From positions 1,245,263 to 1,309,262 of the forward strand of contig NZ_QKQS01000023.1 of assembly GCF_003226555.1 (NCBI RefSeq): a DNA stretch of 64,000 nucleotides, given 5' to 3'. This DNA comes from Rhodopseudomonas palustris (GTDB lineage Bacteria; Pseudomonadota; Alphaproteobacteria; Rhizobiales; Xanthobacteraceae). This document shows, piece by piece, positions 47,184-56,505 of the stretch. The notes under the pieces were generated by a model. The model searched no databases. It had not been told where the DNA came from and worked only from the letters and a program-made list of their open reading frames with translations. Both the position numbers and the translations under genes were made by a program. Position 1 is the first letter of the stretch. The number at the start of each line of letters is the position of its first letter.

Positions 47184-47888
47184 ATGTCGAATTTTCCACG
47201 CTACGCGATTTACTATCTGCCCGCCGCGGGCAGCGCTCTGGCGCAGTTCGGTGCGGCGATGCTCGGTTACGACGTCGTCTCCGGCGACGAGGTGGCGTTT
47301 GCGCCGACGACTGCGGCGGTGGCCGACTGGCGCGAGATCACCGCCGATCCGCGCGGCTACGGCTTCCACGCCACGCTGAAGGCGCCGTTCGCATTGGCCG
47401 ACGGCCGCCGTGAGAGCGAGCTGTTGTGGGCCTGCGCAACCTTTGCCGAAACGCCGCGGGCGATTCCGCTGATCGTGCCGGTGATCCGGCCGATCGGCCA
47501 TTTCATCGCGCTGGTGCCGGAGGCACCCTCCGAGCTGCTGCAGCAGCTCGCTGCCGATTGCGTCCGCGACTTCGACGAATTTCGCGCAGCCTTGTCGGCG
47601 GAGGATCGCGCCCGGCGCAAGCCGGAACGGCTGACGCCGGCGCAGGTCGGGTATCTCGACCGCTGGGGCTACCCTTACGTGATGGACGAGTTCCGATTTC
47701 ACATGACGCTGACCGGCTCGCTCGATCCGGCCCGCCATGACGAGTTATTGGCGCTGCTGCGCGGCCAGTTCGCGACCACCGGTATCGACCGCATCGCGAT
47801 CGATCGCATCGCGGTGCTGCGCCAGGATGCGCGCGGCGAACGCTTCAAGAGCATCGCGCAATTCGAACTCCGCAGCGCCGACTATTAG
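47184..47888 (+). CDS. DUF1045 phosphonate-locus protein, 2H-phosphoesterase-like
   Basis: 234 residues. Starts RYAIYYLPAAGSALAQFGAAMLGYD, typical of DUF1045. Two HxTL motifs, FHATLKAP (about residues 58-65) and FHMTLTGS (about 172-179), give the paired His-x-Thr of 2H phosphoesterases, which act on cyclic phosphates. With no phnP in view it is a candidate for opening ribose 1,2-cyclic phosphate 5-phosphate (inference). ATG 47184 is used; upstream TTG/GTG are less likely. Its stop overlaps the convergent YheT gene by 4 nt. Confidence 0.86.
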   Translation: MSNFPRYAIYYLPAAGSALAQFGAAMLGYDVVSGDEVAFAPTTAAVADWREITADPRGYGFHATLKAPFALADGRRESELLWACATFAETPRAIPLIVPVIRPIGHFIALVPEAPSELLQQLAADCVRDFDEFRAALSAEDRARRKPERLTPAQVGYLDRWGYPYVMDEFRFHMTLTGSLDPARHDELLALLRGQFATTGIDRIAIDRIAVLRQDARGERFKSIAQFELRSADY

Positions 47889-48865
47889 CCGTCGAGGATT
47901 GAGCCGAGCCAGTCGCTGACGGCTTCGGGCATCGCGGTGACCCGGCCGGGCCACGGGTTGGTGGCGAAGCCGACATGACCGCCTTGCTCGGGTTGCCACA
48001 GCGTCACCATCGCGCCGGCCTCGTCCGGTGTCGGCAGCGAGGCGGCCGGCACGAACGGATCGTTGCGTGCGTTCACGACCAAGGCGGGGATCTTGATCTT
48101 GTGCAGATGCGGCTTGGCCGAGGCGCGGGTCCAGTAATCGTCGACACCGGCGAAGCCGTGCAGCGGCGCCGTGAAGGCGTCGTCGAATTCGCGCAACGTC
48201 GTTGCCCGCTGCACCCGTTCGCGGTCGAACAGTCCCGGATGCTGTTGCCATTTGGCCAGCGCGTTCGGAATCATCGTGCGAAGGAAGTGCCGCGTGTAGA
48301 TCAGCCGATTGATGCCGCTGTCGATCGCGGCACCGGCGGCGACCAGATCGAGCGGGGCGGACACCGCCGCCACCGCGCGAGCGATCTCGGCGGCGCCGCT
48401 GCCGGCTTCCTCCGCCCAGCGCAGCAGCGCGTTGCCGCCGAGCGACACGCCAGCGGCGAGCACCGGCGCGGAGGCGCGGTCGCGAATCCGCGCCAGCAGC
48501 CAGCCGACCTCCTGGAAGTCGCCAGAGTGATACGAGCGCGGCGCCAGATTGAGTTCGCCCGAGCAGCCACGAAAGTGCGGGATCGATAGCCGCCAGCCAC
48601 GTGCCAGCGCTCCTTGCGCGAACGCGATCGCGTAGCGGCTGGACGATGATCCTTCCAGGCCGTGAAACACCACCAGCCACGGCGCATCCTTTGCTCCGGA
48701 CAGATGATCGACATCGACGAAATCGCCATCGGGCGCGCGCCACCGCTCGCGTACGAGCGTGATGGCTTGCGACGGCCGCGGCTGCGCGAACAGCGTCGGC
48801 CAGATGGTTTGCAGATGGCCACCGGGTAACCACCACGGGGCGCGATACGAGCGCAGGTCGGTCAT
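47885..48865 (-). CDS. YheT-family alpha/beta hydrolase
   Basis: 326 residues. N-terminal YRAPWWLPGGHLQTIWPTLF is the YheT/ABHD1-type signature. FHGLEGSSSSRYA forms the oxyanion region, Ser141 in GVSLGGNAL is the nucleophile, the Asp is in VNARNDPFVP and the His in GGHVGF. Function unknown; family members act on lipid esters. Single gene, tail-to-tail with DUF1045. Confidence 0.92.
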   Translation of the reverse strand: MTDLRSYRAPWWLPGGHLQTIWPTLFAQPRPSQAITLVRERWRAPDGDFVDVDHLSGAKDAPWLVVFHGLEGSSSSRYAIAFAQGALARGWRLSIPHFRGCSGELNLAPRSYHSGDFQEVGWLLARIRDRASAPVLAAGVSLGGNALLRWAEEAGSGAAEIARAVAAVSAPLDLVAAGAAIDSGINRLIYTRHFLRTMIPNALAKWQQHPGLFDRERVQRATTLREFDDAFTAPLHGFAGVDDYWTRASAKPHLHKIKIPALVVNARNDPFVPAASLPTPDEAGAMVTLWQPEQGGHVGFATNPWPGRVTAMPEAVSDWLGSILDG

Positions 48866-49116
48866 GTCGAACGGAGCGGGTGAGGAGCTGTGAACGAGCG
48901 GGCCATGAAAGGACGCAGACGGCTGCAGCTATTCACCTGCCGGATGCAAAGCGCAACCGCTCGGATTGAAATTGCGGAAGCGATGCATTTGCAGATTTCG
49001 GCCGCGGCGCTTGTTATCTCGCGATTGCTGTCGTTCCGCAGCCAGCTTAAGCTCGTTGATACAACAACAAGCGATCGGCGCTGCCGTGGTCCGGATCGCA
49101 CCGTGAGGAAATCGCC

Positions 49117-49311
49117 ATGAAGGTCGCCGACCCAGCTCCCTTCCGCAATCTGTCGCCCGACGAGCTGGAATGGCTCGCCGCCGCCGAATGGGCGCAGGCC
49201 GAATTCCTCAGCGATGCGCCGAAGGGGCTGGTGATGCAGTCCGCCACCGAGATGCACGCCCGCGCCAAGCTGAAGCGCATGCTGCTCAGCCAGATCCCGA
49301 CCAAACATTAG
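49117..49311 (+). CDS. Small conserved hypothetical protein
   Basis: 64 residues, soluble and helical, starting MKVADPAPFRNLSPDELEWL and ending with a basic KLKRMLLSQIPTKH. Ribosome site GAGGAAA lies 7 nt before the ATG. Not recognised as a named family. The 251-bp gap before it (48866-49116) shows no other convincing gene, only some AT-richer promoter-like sequence at 49010-49065. Confidence 0.6.
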   Translation: MKVADPAPFRNLSPDELEWLAAAEWAQAEFLSDAPKGLVMQSATEMHARAKLKRMLLSQIPTKH

Positions 49312-49369
49312 CCGGAGCCGGCGTCCGTGGGCTTGACCCGTTGCAGACGGCAGGCGCACATCGACGACG

Positions 49370-49846
49370 ATGAGTTCCGCAACGCATCCTGATTGTCCGC
49401 CAGGTCCCGGCGCCTATGTGGTGGCGATCGCGATCACGGCTCCGCTCGCCGTCCGGCTCCGCAACGCCGTCGCGGCGCGGCTTCGGCCGGGACGTTATCT
49501 GTATTGCGGGTCGGCCTATGGACCGGGCGGGCTGCAGGCGCGGCTCGCCAGGCACTTTCGTCAACATAAATCGATCCGCTGGCACATCGATCAGCTGACG
49601 ACGGTCGGCGAGGTGCTGGGCGCCTGGGCGATCGCCGGCGGCGACGAATGCGAATTGGTCGCTCGGCTCGGATTTCTGCCGGTGCCGATCGAAGGCTTCG
49701 GTGCCACTGATTGCGGCCACTGCCGCAGCCATCTGCTGCGCTGGCCGTCGCGGGTCTCAGCTCGTGCAATTCGTACCGCGCTCGCCTCCGGAGGCGAAGC
49801 GCCGGTGTGGCTGCAGGCCAGCGCTACGCCCGGGTTTCGCGCCTGA
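49370..49846 (+). CDS. DUF123 (Uri-type, GIY-YIG-like) protein
   Basis: 158 residues. PGAYVVAIAI, LRPGRYLYCGSAYGPGGLQARLARH and IRWHIDQLT match DUF123/COG1833, a family related to GIY-YIG nucleases (the GxYLYCGSA block corresponds to YIG plus the catalytic region). Cys pairs (CELVARLG, CGHCRSH) fall at the usual C-terminal places. Nuclease activity is inferred from the family. Overlaps the convergent cutA by 23 nt. Confidence 0.85.
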   Translation: MSSATHPDCPPGPGAYVVAIAITAPLAVRLRNAVAARLRPGRYLYCGSAYGPGGLQARLARHFRQHKSIRWHIDQLTTVGEVLGAWAIAGGDECELVARLGFLPVPIEGFGATDCGHCRSHLLRWPSRVSARAIRTALASGGEAPVWLQASATPGFRA

Positions 49847-50147
49847 TCCAGTTCAGATATTTGTCGGCGCCTGCGCTCACCGGCAGCTGGATGATCTCCG
49901 GGGTGTCGTAGGAGTGCAGCGAGGTGATCAGATCGCGTAGCTCCGCGAACTTCGCCGGCACCGTCTTGAACAACAGCAATTGCTCGGCGTCGCTGGTGAT
50001 CTTGCCGTCCCACCAATAATGGCTGCTGATCCCCTGGATCTGGACGCAGGCGGCGAGCCGGGCCTCGAGTGTTGCGACTGCCAATCGTTCCGCCTCGTCC
50101 TTGCTCGGCGCGGTCACCATCACCACGCAGGCTTCGCTCAGTTCCAT
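49824..50147 (-). CDS. cutA: Divalent-cation tolerance protein CutA
   Basis: 107 residues from ATG 50147. Trimeric ferredoxin-like CutA1 fold: VMVTAPSKDEAERLA, AACVQIQGISSHYWWDGKI, LLLFKTV and LHSYDTPEII-LPVSAGADKYLNWI are the conserved blocks. Linked to copper tolerance in E. coli, but the molecular role is unclear. Single gene. Confidence 0.93.
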   Translation of the reverse strand: MELSEACVVMVTAPSKDEAERLAVATLEARLAACVQIQGISSHYWWDGKITSDAEQLLLFKTVPAKFAELRDLITSLHSYDTPEIIQLPVSAGADKYLNWIRRETRA

Positions 50148-50245
50148 CGCGTCGTTCCTCCGGCGAATTTGATCCACCGCGTTGCGGGCCGGGCCCTTTG
50201 TTTGCTAGGCGCGAGCTGTTCCCTGTCAGCTTCGGAAGATCCGTC

Positions 50246-50461
50246 ATGCCGATTTACGGCTTCGTCTGCAACAAATGCGGTCACCAGTTCGAGACGCTGC
50301 TGTTCTCCGGTGATACCGCGGTGTGTCCGGCCTGCGAGAGCACCAGCCTTGAGCAGCAATTGTCGTTGATCGCCAGGCCGGCCAAGGGCGGGCCGGAGGC
50401 GCCGATGTGCGACGGCAAGGGCGGCTGCGGCGGTTGCTGCATGCCGGACGTCTGCGCCTAG
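50246..50461 (+). CDS. FmdB-family zinc ribbon protein
   Basis: 71 residues. MPIYGFVCNKCGHQFE with CxxC, a second CPAC, and a glycine/Cys-rich tail (DGKGGCGGCCMPDVCA). FmdB-type small ribbons are proposed regulators, first named for formamidase operons, but the function is unproven. The tail could bind a further metal. Start ATG 50246. Confidence 0.85.
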   Translation: MPIYGFVCNKCGHQFETLLFSGDTAVCPACESTSLEQQLSLIARPAKGGPEAPMCDGKGGCGGCCMPDVCA

Positions 50462-50565
50462 CAGGTCGGGCTGTCCCGTTGGATGCTGCGATCGTTCCAC
50501 ACGGAACGATCGCACGCCTCGCGTCGTTTGCACGCCGACGAGAATTCCTCCGAGGCAGGACAGAC

Positions 50566-51066
50566 ATGACGCAGATTTCCCGCACTTTCGACAGCGCCGC
50601 ACAGGCCAAGGCCGCCATCGCCGAACTGAAGCAGCGCGGCTTCCGCCAGGTCGAACTGATCGAGGTGCCCGACCGCCGCGGCCCGAGCGGCGGTGGCGCG
50701 GTGGTGCGGGTCGAACCGCCGTTCGGATCGGCGCTGGCCGCAACCGCTATTCTGGATCGGCACCGCGGCAAGGAGGCGGCGCCTGTTGCCGCGAACCCGG
50801 TCCCGAATCCGGCGCCGGCAGCTCCGCCCCCGCCGCAGCCGGCGAAGGCAGACACCCCGCCGGCGCCCGGCCCCGCGAAACAGGCAACTCCTCCGGCGGC
50901 GACTGCGGCGCCACCGGCGGAACGACGGCAGGATCTGCGCGGCGGACCGCGCACGCTGTCGGAATGGCTCGGGATTCCGCTGTTGATCGATTCCAACACC
51001 TATTTCTCGGGCTTCCCGCTGCTGCTGCGGTCGTCCCGCAAGGCGCCGGCCGTCAAGTCCGACTGA
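50566..51066 (+). CDS. Hypothetical protein with stress-protein-like N-terminus and Pro/Ala linker
   Basis: 166 residues. The first about 35 (ISRTFDSAAQAKAAIAELKQ, then GFRQVELIEV) look like the YflT/heat-induced stress-protein alpha-beta unit. Residues 70-125 are a Pro/Ala linker. A conserved-looking C-terminal patch follows (RTLSEWLGIPLLIDSNTYFS). No signal peptide. ATG 50566 has a GAGGCAGGA ribosome site. Function not known. Confidence 0.6.
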   Translation: MTQISRTFDSAAQAKAAIAELKQRGFRQVELIEVPDRRGPSGGGAVVRVEPPFGSALAATAILDRHRGKEAAPVAANPVPNPAPAAPPPPQPAKADTPPAPGPAKQATPPAATAAPPAERRQDLRGGPRTLSEWLGIPLLIDSNTYFSGFPLLLRSSRKAPAVKSD

Positions 51067-51235
51067 TCCGGCGTATGTGTCGCAAGCGTTCGGCGCCGCC
51101 GCTTCCGTCCGCCGGTCCGGCTTGCTAGCATCGGGCCGCCTCGCCGCCCGGCGGGGACCACGACATCAGCGACCCGATGACGTGCCTTGCGCGCCAGCCG
51201 GCGTGCGGCGCACGCACGCGGCAGGAGTGCAGGCC

Positions 51236-51724
51236 ATGAAGCTCACCAGTCCCGACATCGCCGAAGGCGCCACCATCGCCCACGAGCAATTGTTCAACAG
51301 CTTCGGCTGCACCGGCGCCAACGTCTCGCCGGCGTTGAGCTGGAGCGACGCGCCGGCCGGCACCAAGAGCTTCGCTGTGACGATGTACGATCCGGATGCA
51401 CCGACCGGCAGCGGGTGGTGGCATTGGGTGGTGTTCAACATCCCGGCCACGACGACCTCGCTGCCGAAAGGCGCGGGTGACGTCGCGAAGGGATTGATGC
51501 CGGACGGCACCATCCAGGGCCTGACCGATTTCGGCGTGGCCGGCTATGGCGGCCCGTGCCCGCCGCCGGGCGACAAGCCGCACCGCTATCAGATTACGGT
51601 ATTTGCGGTCGACGTCGAGAAGCTGCCGAACGCCGGTGCGGCCGCGATGCCGGCATTGGTCGGCTTCGATCTCAACTTCCACACCTTGGCGAAGACGACG
51701 ATCACCGGCCTGTTCGGACGCTGA
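51236..51724 (+). CDS. YbhB/YbcL-family PEBP protein
   Basis: 162 residues. Phosphatidylethanolamine-binding fold: NVSPALSWSDAPAGTKSFAV, YDPDAPTGSGWWHWVVFNIP and GYGGPCPPPGDKPHRY are the anion-pocket blocks of YbhB. No signal peptide from this start, so cytoplasmic. Function in bacteria is unknown. ATG 51236 has a GGAGTG-type site upstream. Confidence 0.92.
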   Translation: MKLTSPDIAEGATIAHEQLFNSFGCTGANVSPALSWSDAPAGTKSFAVTMYDPDAPTGSGWWHWVVFNIPATTTSLPKGAGDVAKGLMPDGTIQGLTDFGVAGYGGPCPPPGDKPHRYQITVFAVDVEKLPNAGAAAMPALVGFDLNFHTLAKTTITGLFGR

Positions 51725-51844
51725 GTCCGGACAGCTCCGCAGGTATCTTGCGTAACATCCGTTGCGACGATGGCCGGATTCGGTCCGGCCATCAGCCGCA
51801 GCGGAAGCGCTCTGAGACCGCGCCTGTCGGCATGGTGGTGGCGA

Positions 51845-52099
51845 TCAGTTGCTGGCCTCTGCGTTCCGCGCCGCAGAACTGCGCGTGATCGCAGCAGCCG
51901 GACCGGCGGATACGCAGGGAATCGGCCGCCACGAGCCGTCGGGAGCGCGCTCGTACGAGGTGCATCCCGAGCTCGATGCGGTTTCGCTGGCATTGCGCTG
52001 GTCCTGCTGGCCGCGCGCCAGCGCGGGAGCGGCAGAGAGGCTCGACGCGATCAGCGCGCCGGCAAACAGCGTGGTCGTCCAAGGGTTGGTCATTCGCAT
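51845..52099 (-). CDS. Small secreted protein
   Basis: 84 residues. Signal peptide MTNPWTTTLFAGALIASSLS with cleavage near ALA-RGQQ. The mature part is short, polar and has two Cys (GCTSYERAPDGSWRPIPCVS) that could form a disulfide. Ribosome site GGAGG lies 7 nt before ATG 52099. The leader GGAGGACCGGAC-ATG matches that of the 51-residue gene at 41171-41326 in 11 of 12 bases. Family not recognised. Confidence 0.65.
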   Translation of the reverse strand: MRMTNPWTTTLFAGALIASSLSAAPALARGQQDQRNASETASSSGCTSYERAPDGSWRPIPCVSAGPAAAITRSSAARNAEASN

Positions 52100-52249
52100 G
52101 TCCGGTCCTCCATTATCGGAAACGCGGACGGAGTCCTGACGCGAGAATGTGACGATTTCTAGTAAATTGTGGTTGTTGGTGCGATGTTGCCTTAACGATC
52201 GGCAAACGTAGCGTGTTGATAGTACGCTCGCGCACGTTGATGGACGGAT

Positions 52250-52951
52250 TCAGCGCGACAGGACGATGCGACCCGCCGCAGTGCGGTCCTGCCAATGGTG
52301 CCGCACCAATTCCGGATCGACATGATGTTCGACCGGCCAGCCGACGCACAGATAGGCGATGAATTTCCAGTCCGCTGGAACTTCGAGCTCGGTGCTGATG
52401 GCCTGCGGATCGAGGATCGAGACCCAGCCGACACCGAGCCCAAGCGTGCGCGCGGCGAGCCAGAAAGTCTCGATCATCGCCACAACGGAGTAATCGAGCG
52501 CCTCCGGCATGGTTTGCCGCCCGACGCCGAGTCCCTGCGCGGTCGTGCGATCGCAGAACAGTGCGAACTGCCGCGGCGCGACGTCGATGCCTTCGAGCTT
52601 CAGCTTGGCATATAGCGCCGCGCGTTCGCCCTGATACGCGCTCGCCGCGACCTCGTTGCAGCGCAGGAAGTTGGCGCGGATCCGTGCGCGGATCTCTGCG
52701 GTGTCGATGCTGATCCAGCGCCACGGCTGGCTGTTGCCGACCGACGGTGCGAGCTGCGCCAGATCGAGCAATTGCTCGATTAGCTCCGGCGCTACCGGAT
52801 CGGTCTTGAAGCGGCGAACGTCGCGGCGCCACGCGATCAGTTCGGCAAATTTGTCGCGGAACGCTTCGTCGAACACCGGCGGATTGGCGTTGGCGGCGGC
52901 GATCTCGGCCGGATCGGTCATCGCCACCAATTTGGTCAGCGTCGTGCTCAT
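52250..52951 (-). CDS. bluB: 5,6-dimethylbenzimidazole synthase BluB
   Basis: 233 residues, nitroreductase-like flavoprotein that fragments FMNH2 with O2 to make the lower ligand of B12. IAWRRDVRRFKTDPV, LAQLAPSVGNSQPWRW and GLGVGWVSILDP are the BluB blocks. ATG 52951 overlaps cobT by 4 nt, so the lower-ligand enzymes are made together. The 150-bp gap before the 84-residue gene has no recognised signal. Confidence 0.95.
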   Translation of the reverse strand: MSTTLTKLVAMTDPAEIAAANANPPVFDEAFRDKFAELIAWRRDVRRFKTDPVAPELIEQLLDLAQLAPSVGNSQPWRWISIDTAEIRARIRANFLRCNEVAASAYQGERAALYAKLKLEGIDVAPRQFALFCDRTTAQGLGVGRQTMPEALDYSVVAMIETFWLAARTLGLGVGWVSILDPQAISTELEVPADWKFIAYLCVGWPVEHHVDPELVRHHWQDRTAAGRIVLSR

Positions 52952-54003
52952 AGCTTGCCTGCCAATACGTCGGCGAGATCGGCGACGTCGGTGAGCAGCC
53001 GTCCAGCGGAGCGCAGCAGCGGCACCGCGAGAATTGCGCCGGTGCCTTCGCCGAGCCGCAGCCGCAGATCGAGCAGCGGCGCGGCCTCCATCGCCTGCAG
53101 TGCAAGATCGTGGCCGCGCTCGGCGGAGCGGTGCGCGAACACGCAATAGTCGCGCGCTTCCGGCGCCAGCCGCACCGCGACCAGCGCGGCGGCGGTGGCG
53201 ATGAAACCGTCGATGATCACCGGACGGCGCTGCGCGGCGGCGCCGAGCACCGCGCCGGCCATCATGGCGATCTCCAGCCCGCCGAATTCGGCGAGCACTT
53301 CGAGCGGTGCGGTGGCGGTGCTGCGCATCGCCGCCTTTTCGATCGCCGCCTTCTTCTTAGCCATGCCATCGGCGTCCTGGCCGGCGCCGATCCCGATGCT
53401 CTGCTCGAGCGGCGCCGGGCCGAGTCGGTGCAGCAGCAGCGACGACGAAGCCGTGTTGCCGATCCCCATCTCGCCGAGCGCGATCACGTCGGCGCCGGCG
53501 GCGATCTCGGCGCGCGCCAGTTCGGCGCCGCGGTCGAGCGCCTGGCAAGCCTCTGCGACGCTCATCGCCGGCTCGCGTGCCGCGTTGGCGGTTCCCATCC
53601 GGATCTTGGCATCGATCAGATCGGGATGCTTCGGCAGCTCGGCGGCGACGCCGGCATCGATCACCCGGACGTCGACATGGTTGGCCGCCGCAAATGCGTT
53701 GGCGGAGGCCTTGCCGGCCAGATAGGTCATCACCATCGCCACCGTCACGGCGGATGGATATTGCGACACGCCTTCTTCGGTCAGACCGTGATCGCCGGCG
53801 AAAACCATCAGCACCGCATTGTCGGCACGCGGCGACTGAGGATGCCGCATCAGCGCGAGCTCGATCGCGAGGTCTTCGATCCGCCCGAGCGAGCCGAGCG
53901 GCTTGGCTTTGCCGTCCACCCGCGCCCGGAATGTCGCTTTCAGCGACGGATCGACCGGTGTGATCGAGGGCGGCTGCCAGGTGACGAGGGTGTCGGTCGG
54001 CAT
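52948..54003 (-). CDS. cobT: Nicotinate-nucleotide:dimethylbenzimidazole phosphoribosyltransferase
   Basis: 351 residues. CobT activates dimethylbenzimidazole to alpha-ribazole phosphate. GKPLGSLGRIEDLAIELA-type block (here KAKPLGSLGRIEDLA), FAGDHGLTEEGVSQYP, LGEMGIGNTASSS and the C-terminal LRLGEGTGA with the catalytic Glu are visible. ATG 54003 (MPTDTLV) is used; a longer open frame upstream runs antisense to the riboswitch. Transcribed away from the riboswitch. Confidence 0.95.
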   Translation of the reverse strand: MPTDTLVTWQPPSITPVDPSLKATFRARVDGKAKPLGSLGRIEDLAIELALMRHPQSPRADNAVLMVFAGDHGLTEEGVSQYPSAVTVAMVMTYLAGKASANAFAAANHVDVRVIDAGVAAELPKHPDLIDAKIRMGTANAAREPAMSVAEACQALDRGAELARAEIAAGADVIALGEMGIGNTASSSLLLHRLGPAPLEQSIGIGAGQDADGMAKKKAAIEKAAMRSTATAPLEVLAEFGGLEIAMMAGAVLGAAAQRRPVIIDGFIATAAALVAVRLAPEARDYCVFAHRSAERGHDLALQAMEAAPLLDLRLRLGEGTGAILAVPLLRSAGRLLTDVADLADVLAGKL

Positions 54004-54112
54004 CGGACGGTCCTTTGGTTCGGCGAGGCGTGCAACTGACGTGCCCGCGCAGCTTCGGTCAACACCACCTTCGCGTTGTTGACCCGCAACACGGTCGCAG
54101 ATAGCGTGCACC

Positions 54113-54285
54113 GCGATGGTCCTTCCGTCAGGAAGGTGAAAAGGGAAGCCGGTGGGAGGCGCGATGCGTCTCGATCCCGGCGCTGCCCCCGCAACTGTAA
54201 GCGACGAGCCATCGCCGAGGCCACTGGGAAATCCTGGGAAGGCGGCGAGTGGCAACGACTCGCGAGCCAGGAGACCTACCATCGC
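54113..54285 (+). ncRNA. Cobalamin (B12) riboswitch
   Basis: Closing stem GCGATGGT (54113-54120) pairs perfectly with ACCATCGC (54278-54285). Inside are the aptamer hallmarks GGTGAAAAGGGAAGCC, GCTGCCCCCGCAACTGTAAG and the B12-box GAGCCAGGAGACCTACC. It lies in the 403-bp gap between cobT (minus) and the plus-strand cob operon and so controls DUF1636-cobU-cobW-cobN onward. An expression platform with GC-rich hairpins (54300-54370) follows. Upstream sequence 54004-54112 should hold the promoter; none was recognised. Confidence 0.96.
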
Positions 54286-54406
54286 GTATTGTGCTTTGAA
54301 GGCGTCGTCGGGGCGGGGTGCACCGGACGGAAGCAGCGCGGCAGACCGCAAGTCTCTCCCGCGCGTTCCGACAAAGCTCGATAGCTGACGCGACGATTCG
54401 AGCCCG

Positions 54407-54838
54407 ATGGATTCCGACCCAACTGCCGATCCGAGCGCCGACCTGTCGCGCAGCCTGCCCGGCGTGCCGGTGATCGTCAGCGTCTGCACCACCTGCAAGA
54501 CGACGGACGGCGTCGCCGTCGGCGCGCCGATGCTGGAGGCGGTGCGCGCCGTGCTGGCGGGTTCCGCCACCGTGCAGGTGCGCGCCGTGCAGTGCCTGTC
54601 CGCGTGCAAGCGCGCCGCCACCGTCGCTGTGTCGAGCGAAGGCGGCTACACTTTCGTGTTCGGCGATCTCGATGGCGAAAGCGGCGCCGACGCGGTGGCG
54701 GCTTTCGTGACGTCGTATCAGGGCAGCCACTATGGCCTGGTGCCGTGGCGGCAACGCCCGGAAGTCCTGCGCAAAGGCACCGTCGTCCGGCTACCGCCGC
54801 CGCAATGGTCCCCGGACGATGGGCGGGCGCCGGCATGA
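54407..54838 (+). CDS. DUF1636 (thioredoxin-like ferredoxin-type) protein
   Basis: 143 residues. VCTTCK and QCLSACKRA give two Cys pairs arranged as in thioredoxin-like [2Fe-2S] ferredoxins; LFAFVTSY-type end and VPWRQRPEVLRKGTVVRLPP complete DUF1636. It is the first gene after the B12 riboswitch, so a role in cobalamin synthesis or cobalt handling is likely. Proposed roles (electron supply or metal binding) are inference. Overlaps cobU by 4 nt. Confidence 0.86.
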   Translation: MDSDPTADPSADLSRSLPGVPVIVSVCTTCKTTDGVAVGAPMLEAVRAVLAGSATVQVRAVQCLSACKRAATVAVSSEGGYTFVFGDLDGESGADAVAAFVTSYQGSHYGLVPWRQRPEVLRKGTVVRLPPPQWSPDDGRAPA

Positions 54839-55365
54839 GCGCGCTGATCTCCACCTTCGTGCTCGGCGGCGCGCGTTCCGGCAAATCGGTGTTCGGCGAA
54901 CGTCTGGTCGCAGGTAGCGGTCTCGCCAGGATCTATCTCGCCACCGCGACCGCCAGCGACGACGAAATGAGCGACCGGATCGCGCATCACCGCGCGCGCC
55001 GCGGCGACGGTTGGACCACGATCGAGGAGCCGCTCGGCTTGGTCGATGCGCTGACCCAGCACGCCGGCCGCGGTCGCGCCGTCTTGGTCGATTGCCTGAC
55101 GCTGTGGCTGTTCAACCTGATGGAAGCCGGCCGCGACCCCGAGGTCGAGGCCAAGCGGCTGGCGCGCTATCTCGGCGTCGCAGCCGGCCCGATCGTGCTG
55201 GTCTCCAACGAAGTCGGCCTCGGCTTGGTCCCGGAGACGCCGCTCGGCCGCGCCTTCCGCGACGCGCAAGGCCGCCTCAATCAGACTGTCGCCGCCGCCG
55301 TGCCCAACGTCGCCTTCATCGCCGCCGGCCTGCCGCTGTGGCTGAAGCGCCAAACAGGAGAGTAG
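54835..55365 (+). CDS. cobU: Adenosylcobinamide kinase/guanylyltransferase
   Basis: 176 residues (CobU/CobP). P-loop VLGGARSGKSVF, AIAHHRARRGDGWTTIEEPL (here RIAHHRARR) with the guanylylated His, VDCLTLWLFNLM and VSNEVGLGLVPETPLGRAFRD are diagnostic. It phosphorylates adenosylcobinamide and forms GDP-cobinamide. Start ATG 54835 overlaps the DUF1636 stop; cobW starts 3 nt after its stop. Confidence 0.95.
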   Translation: MSALISTFVLGGARSGKSVFGERLVAGSGLARIYLATATASDDEMSDRIAHHRARRGDGWTTIEEPLGLVDALTQHAGRGRAVLVDCLTLWLFNLMEAGRDPEVEAKRLARYLGVAAGPIVLVSNEVGLGLVPETPLGRAFRDAQGRLNQTVAAAVPNVAFIAAGLPLWLKRQTGE

Positions 55366-55368
55366 TTC

Positions 55369-56373
<1,005 letters not shown>

Positions 56374-56388
56374 TCTTATGCCTCTCCC

Positions 56389-56471
56389 CGTCATTGCGAG
56401 GAGCGAAGCGACGAAGCCATCCAGGAGCTCCGGGACGGGAGCTGGATTGCTTCGCTTCGCTCGCAATGACG
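56389..56471. repeat. Dispersed inverted repeat (GCAATGACG family), copy 2, between cobW and cobN
   Basis: CCGTCATTGCGAGGAGCGAAGC (opening bases from 56389) and GCTTCGCTTCGCTCGCAATGACG (closing bases to 56471) are long complementary arms around AGGAGCTCCGGGACGGGAGCTGG. Same family as 33264-33331. It occupies most of the cobW-cobN gap, so it would be transcribed as a large hairpin within the operon. Confidence 0.8.
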
Positions 56472-56505
56472 TTGAGAGGGCGGTCGTGCAGCAACGGCGC
56501 TCCAC

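Noticed and set aside
48890-49120. 76-codon plus-strand frame upstream of the 64-residue gene
   Set aside because: No convincing ribosome site or motif; it ends in the leader of the next gene, whose own start is well supported.
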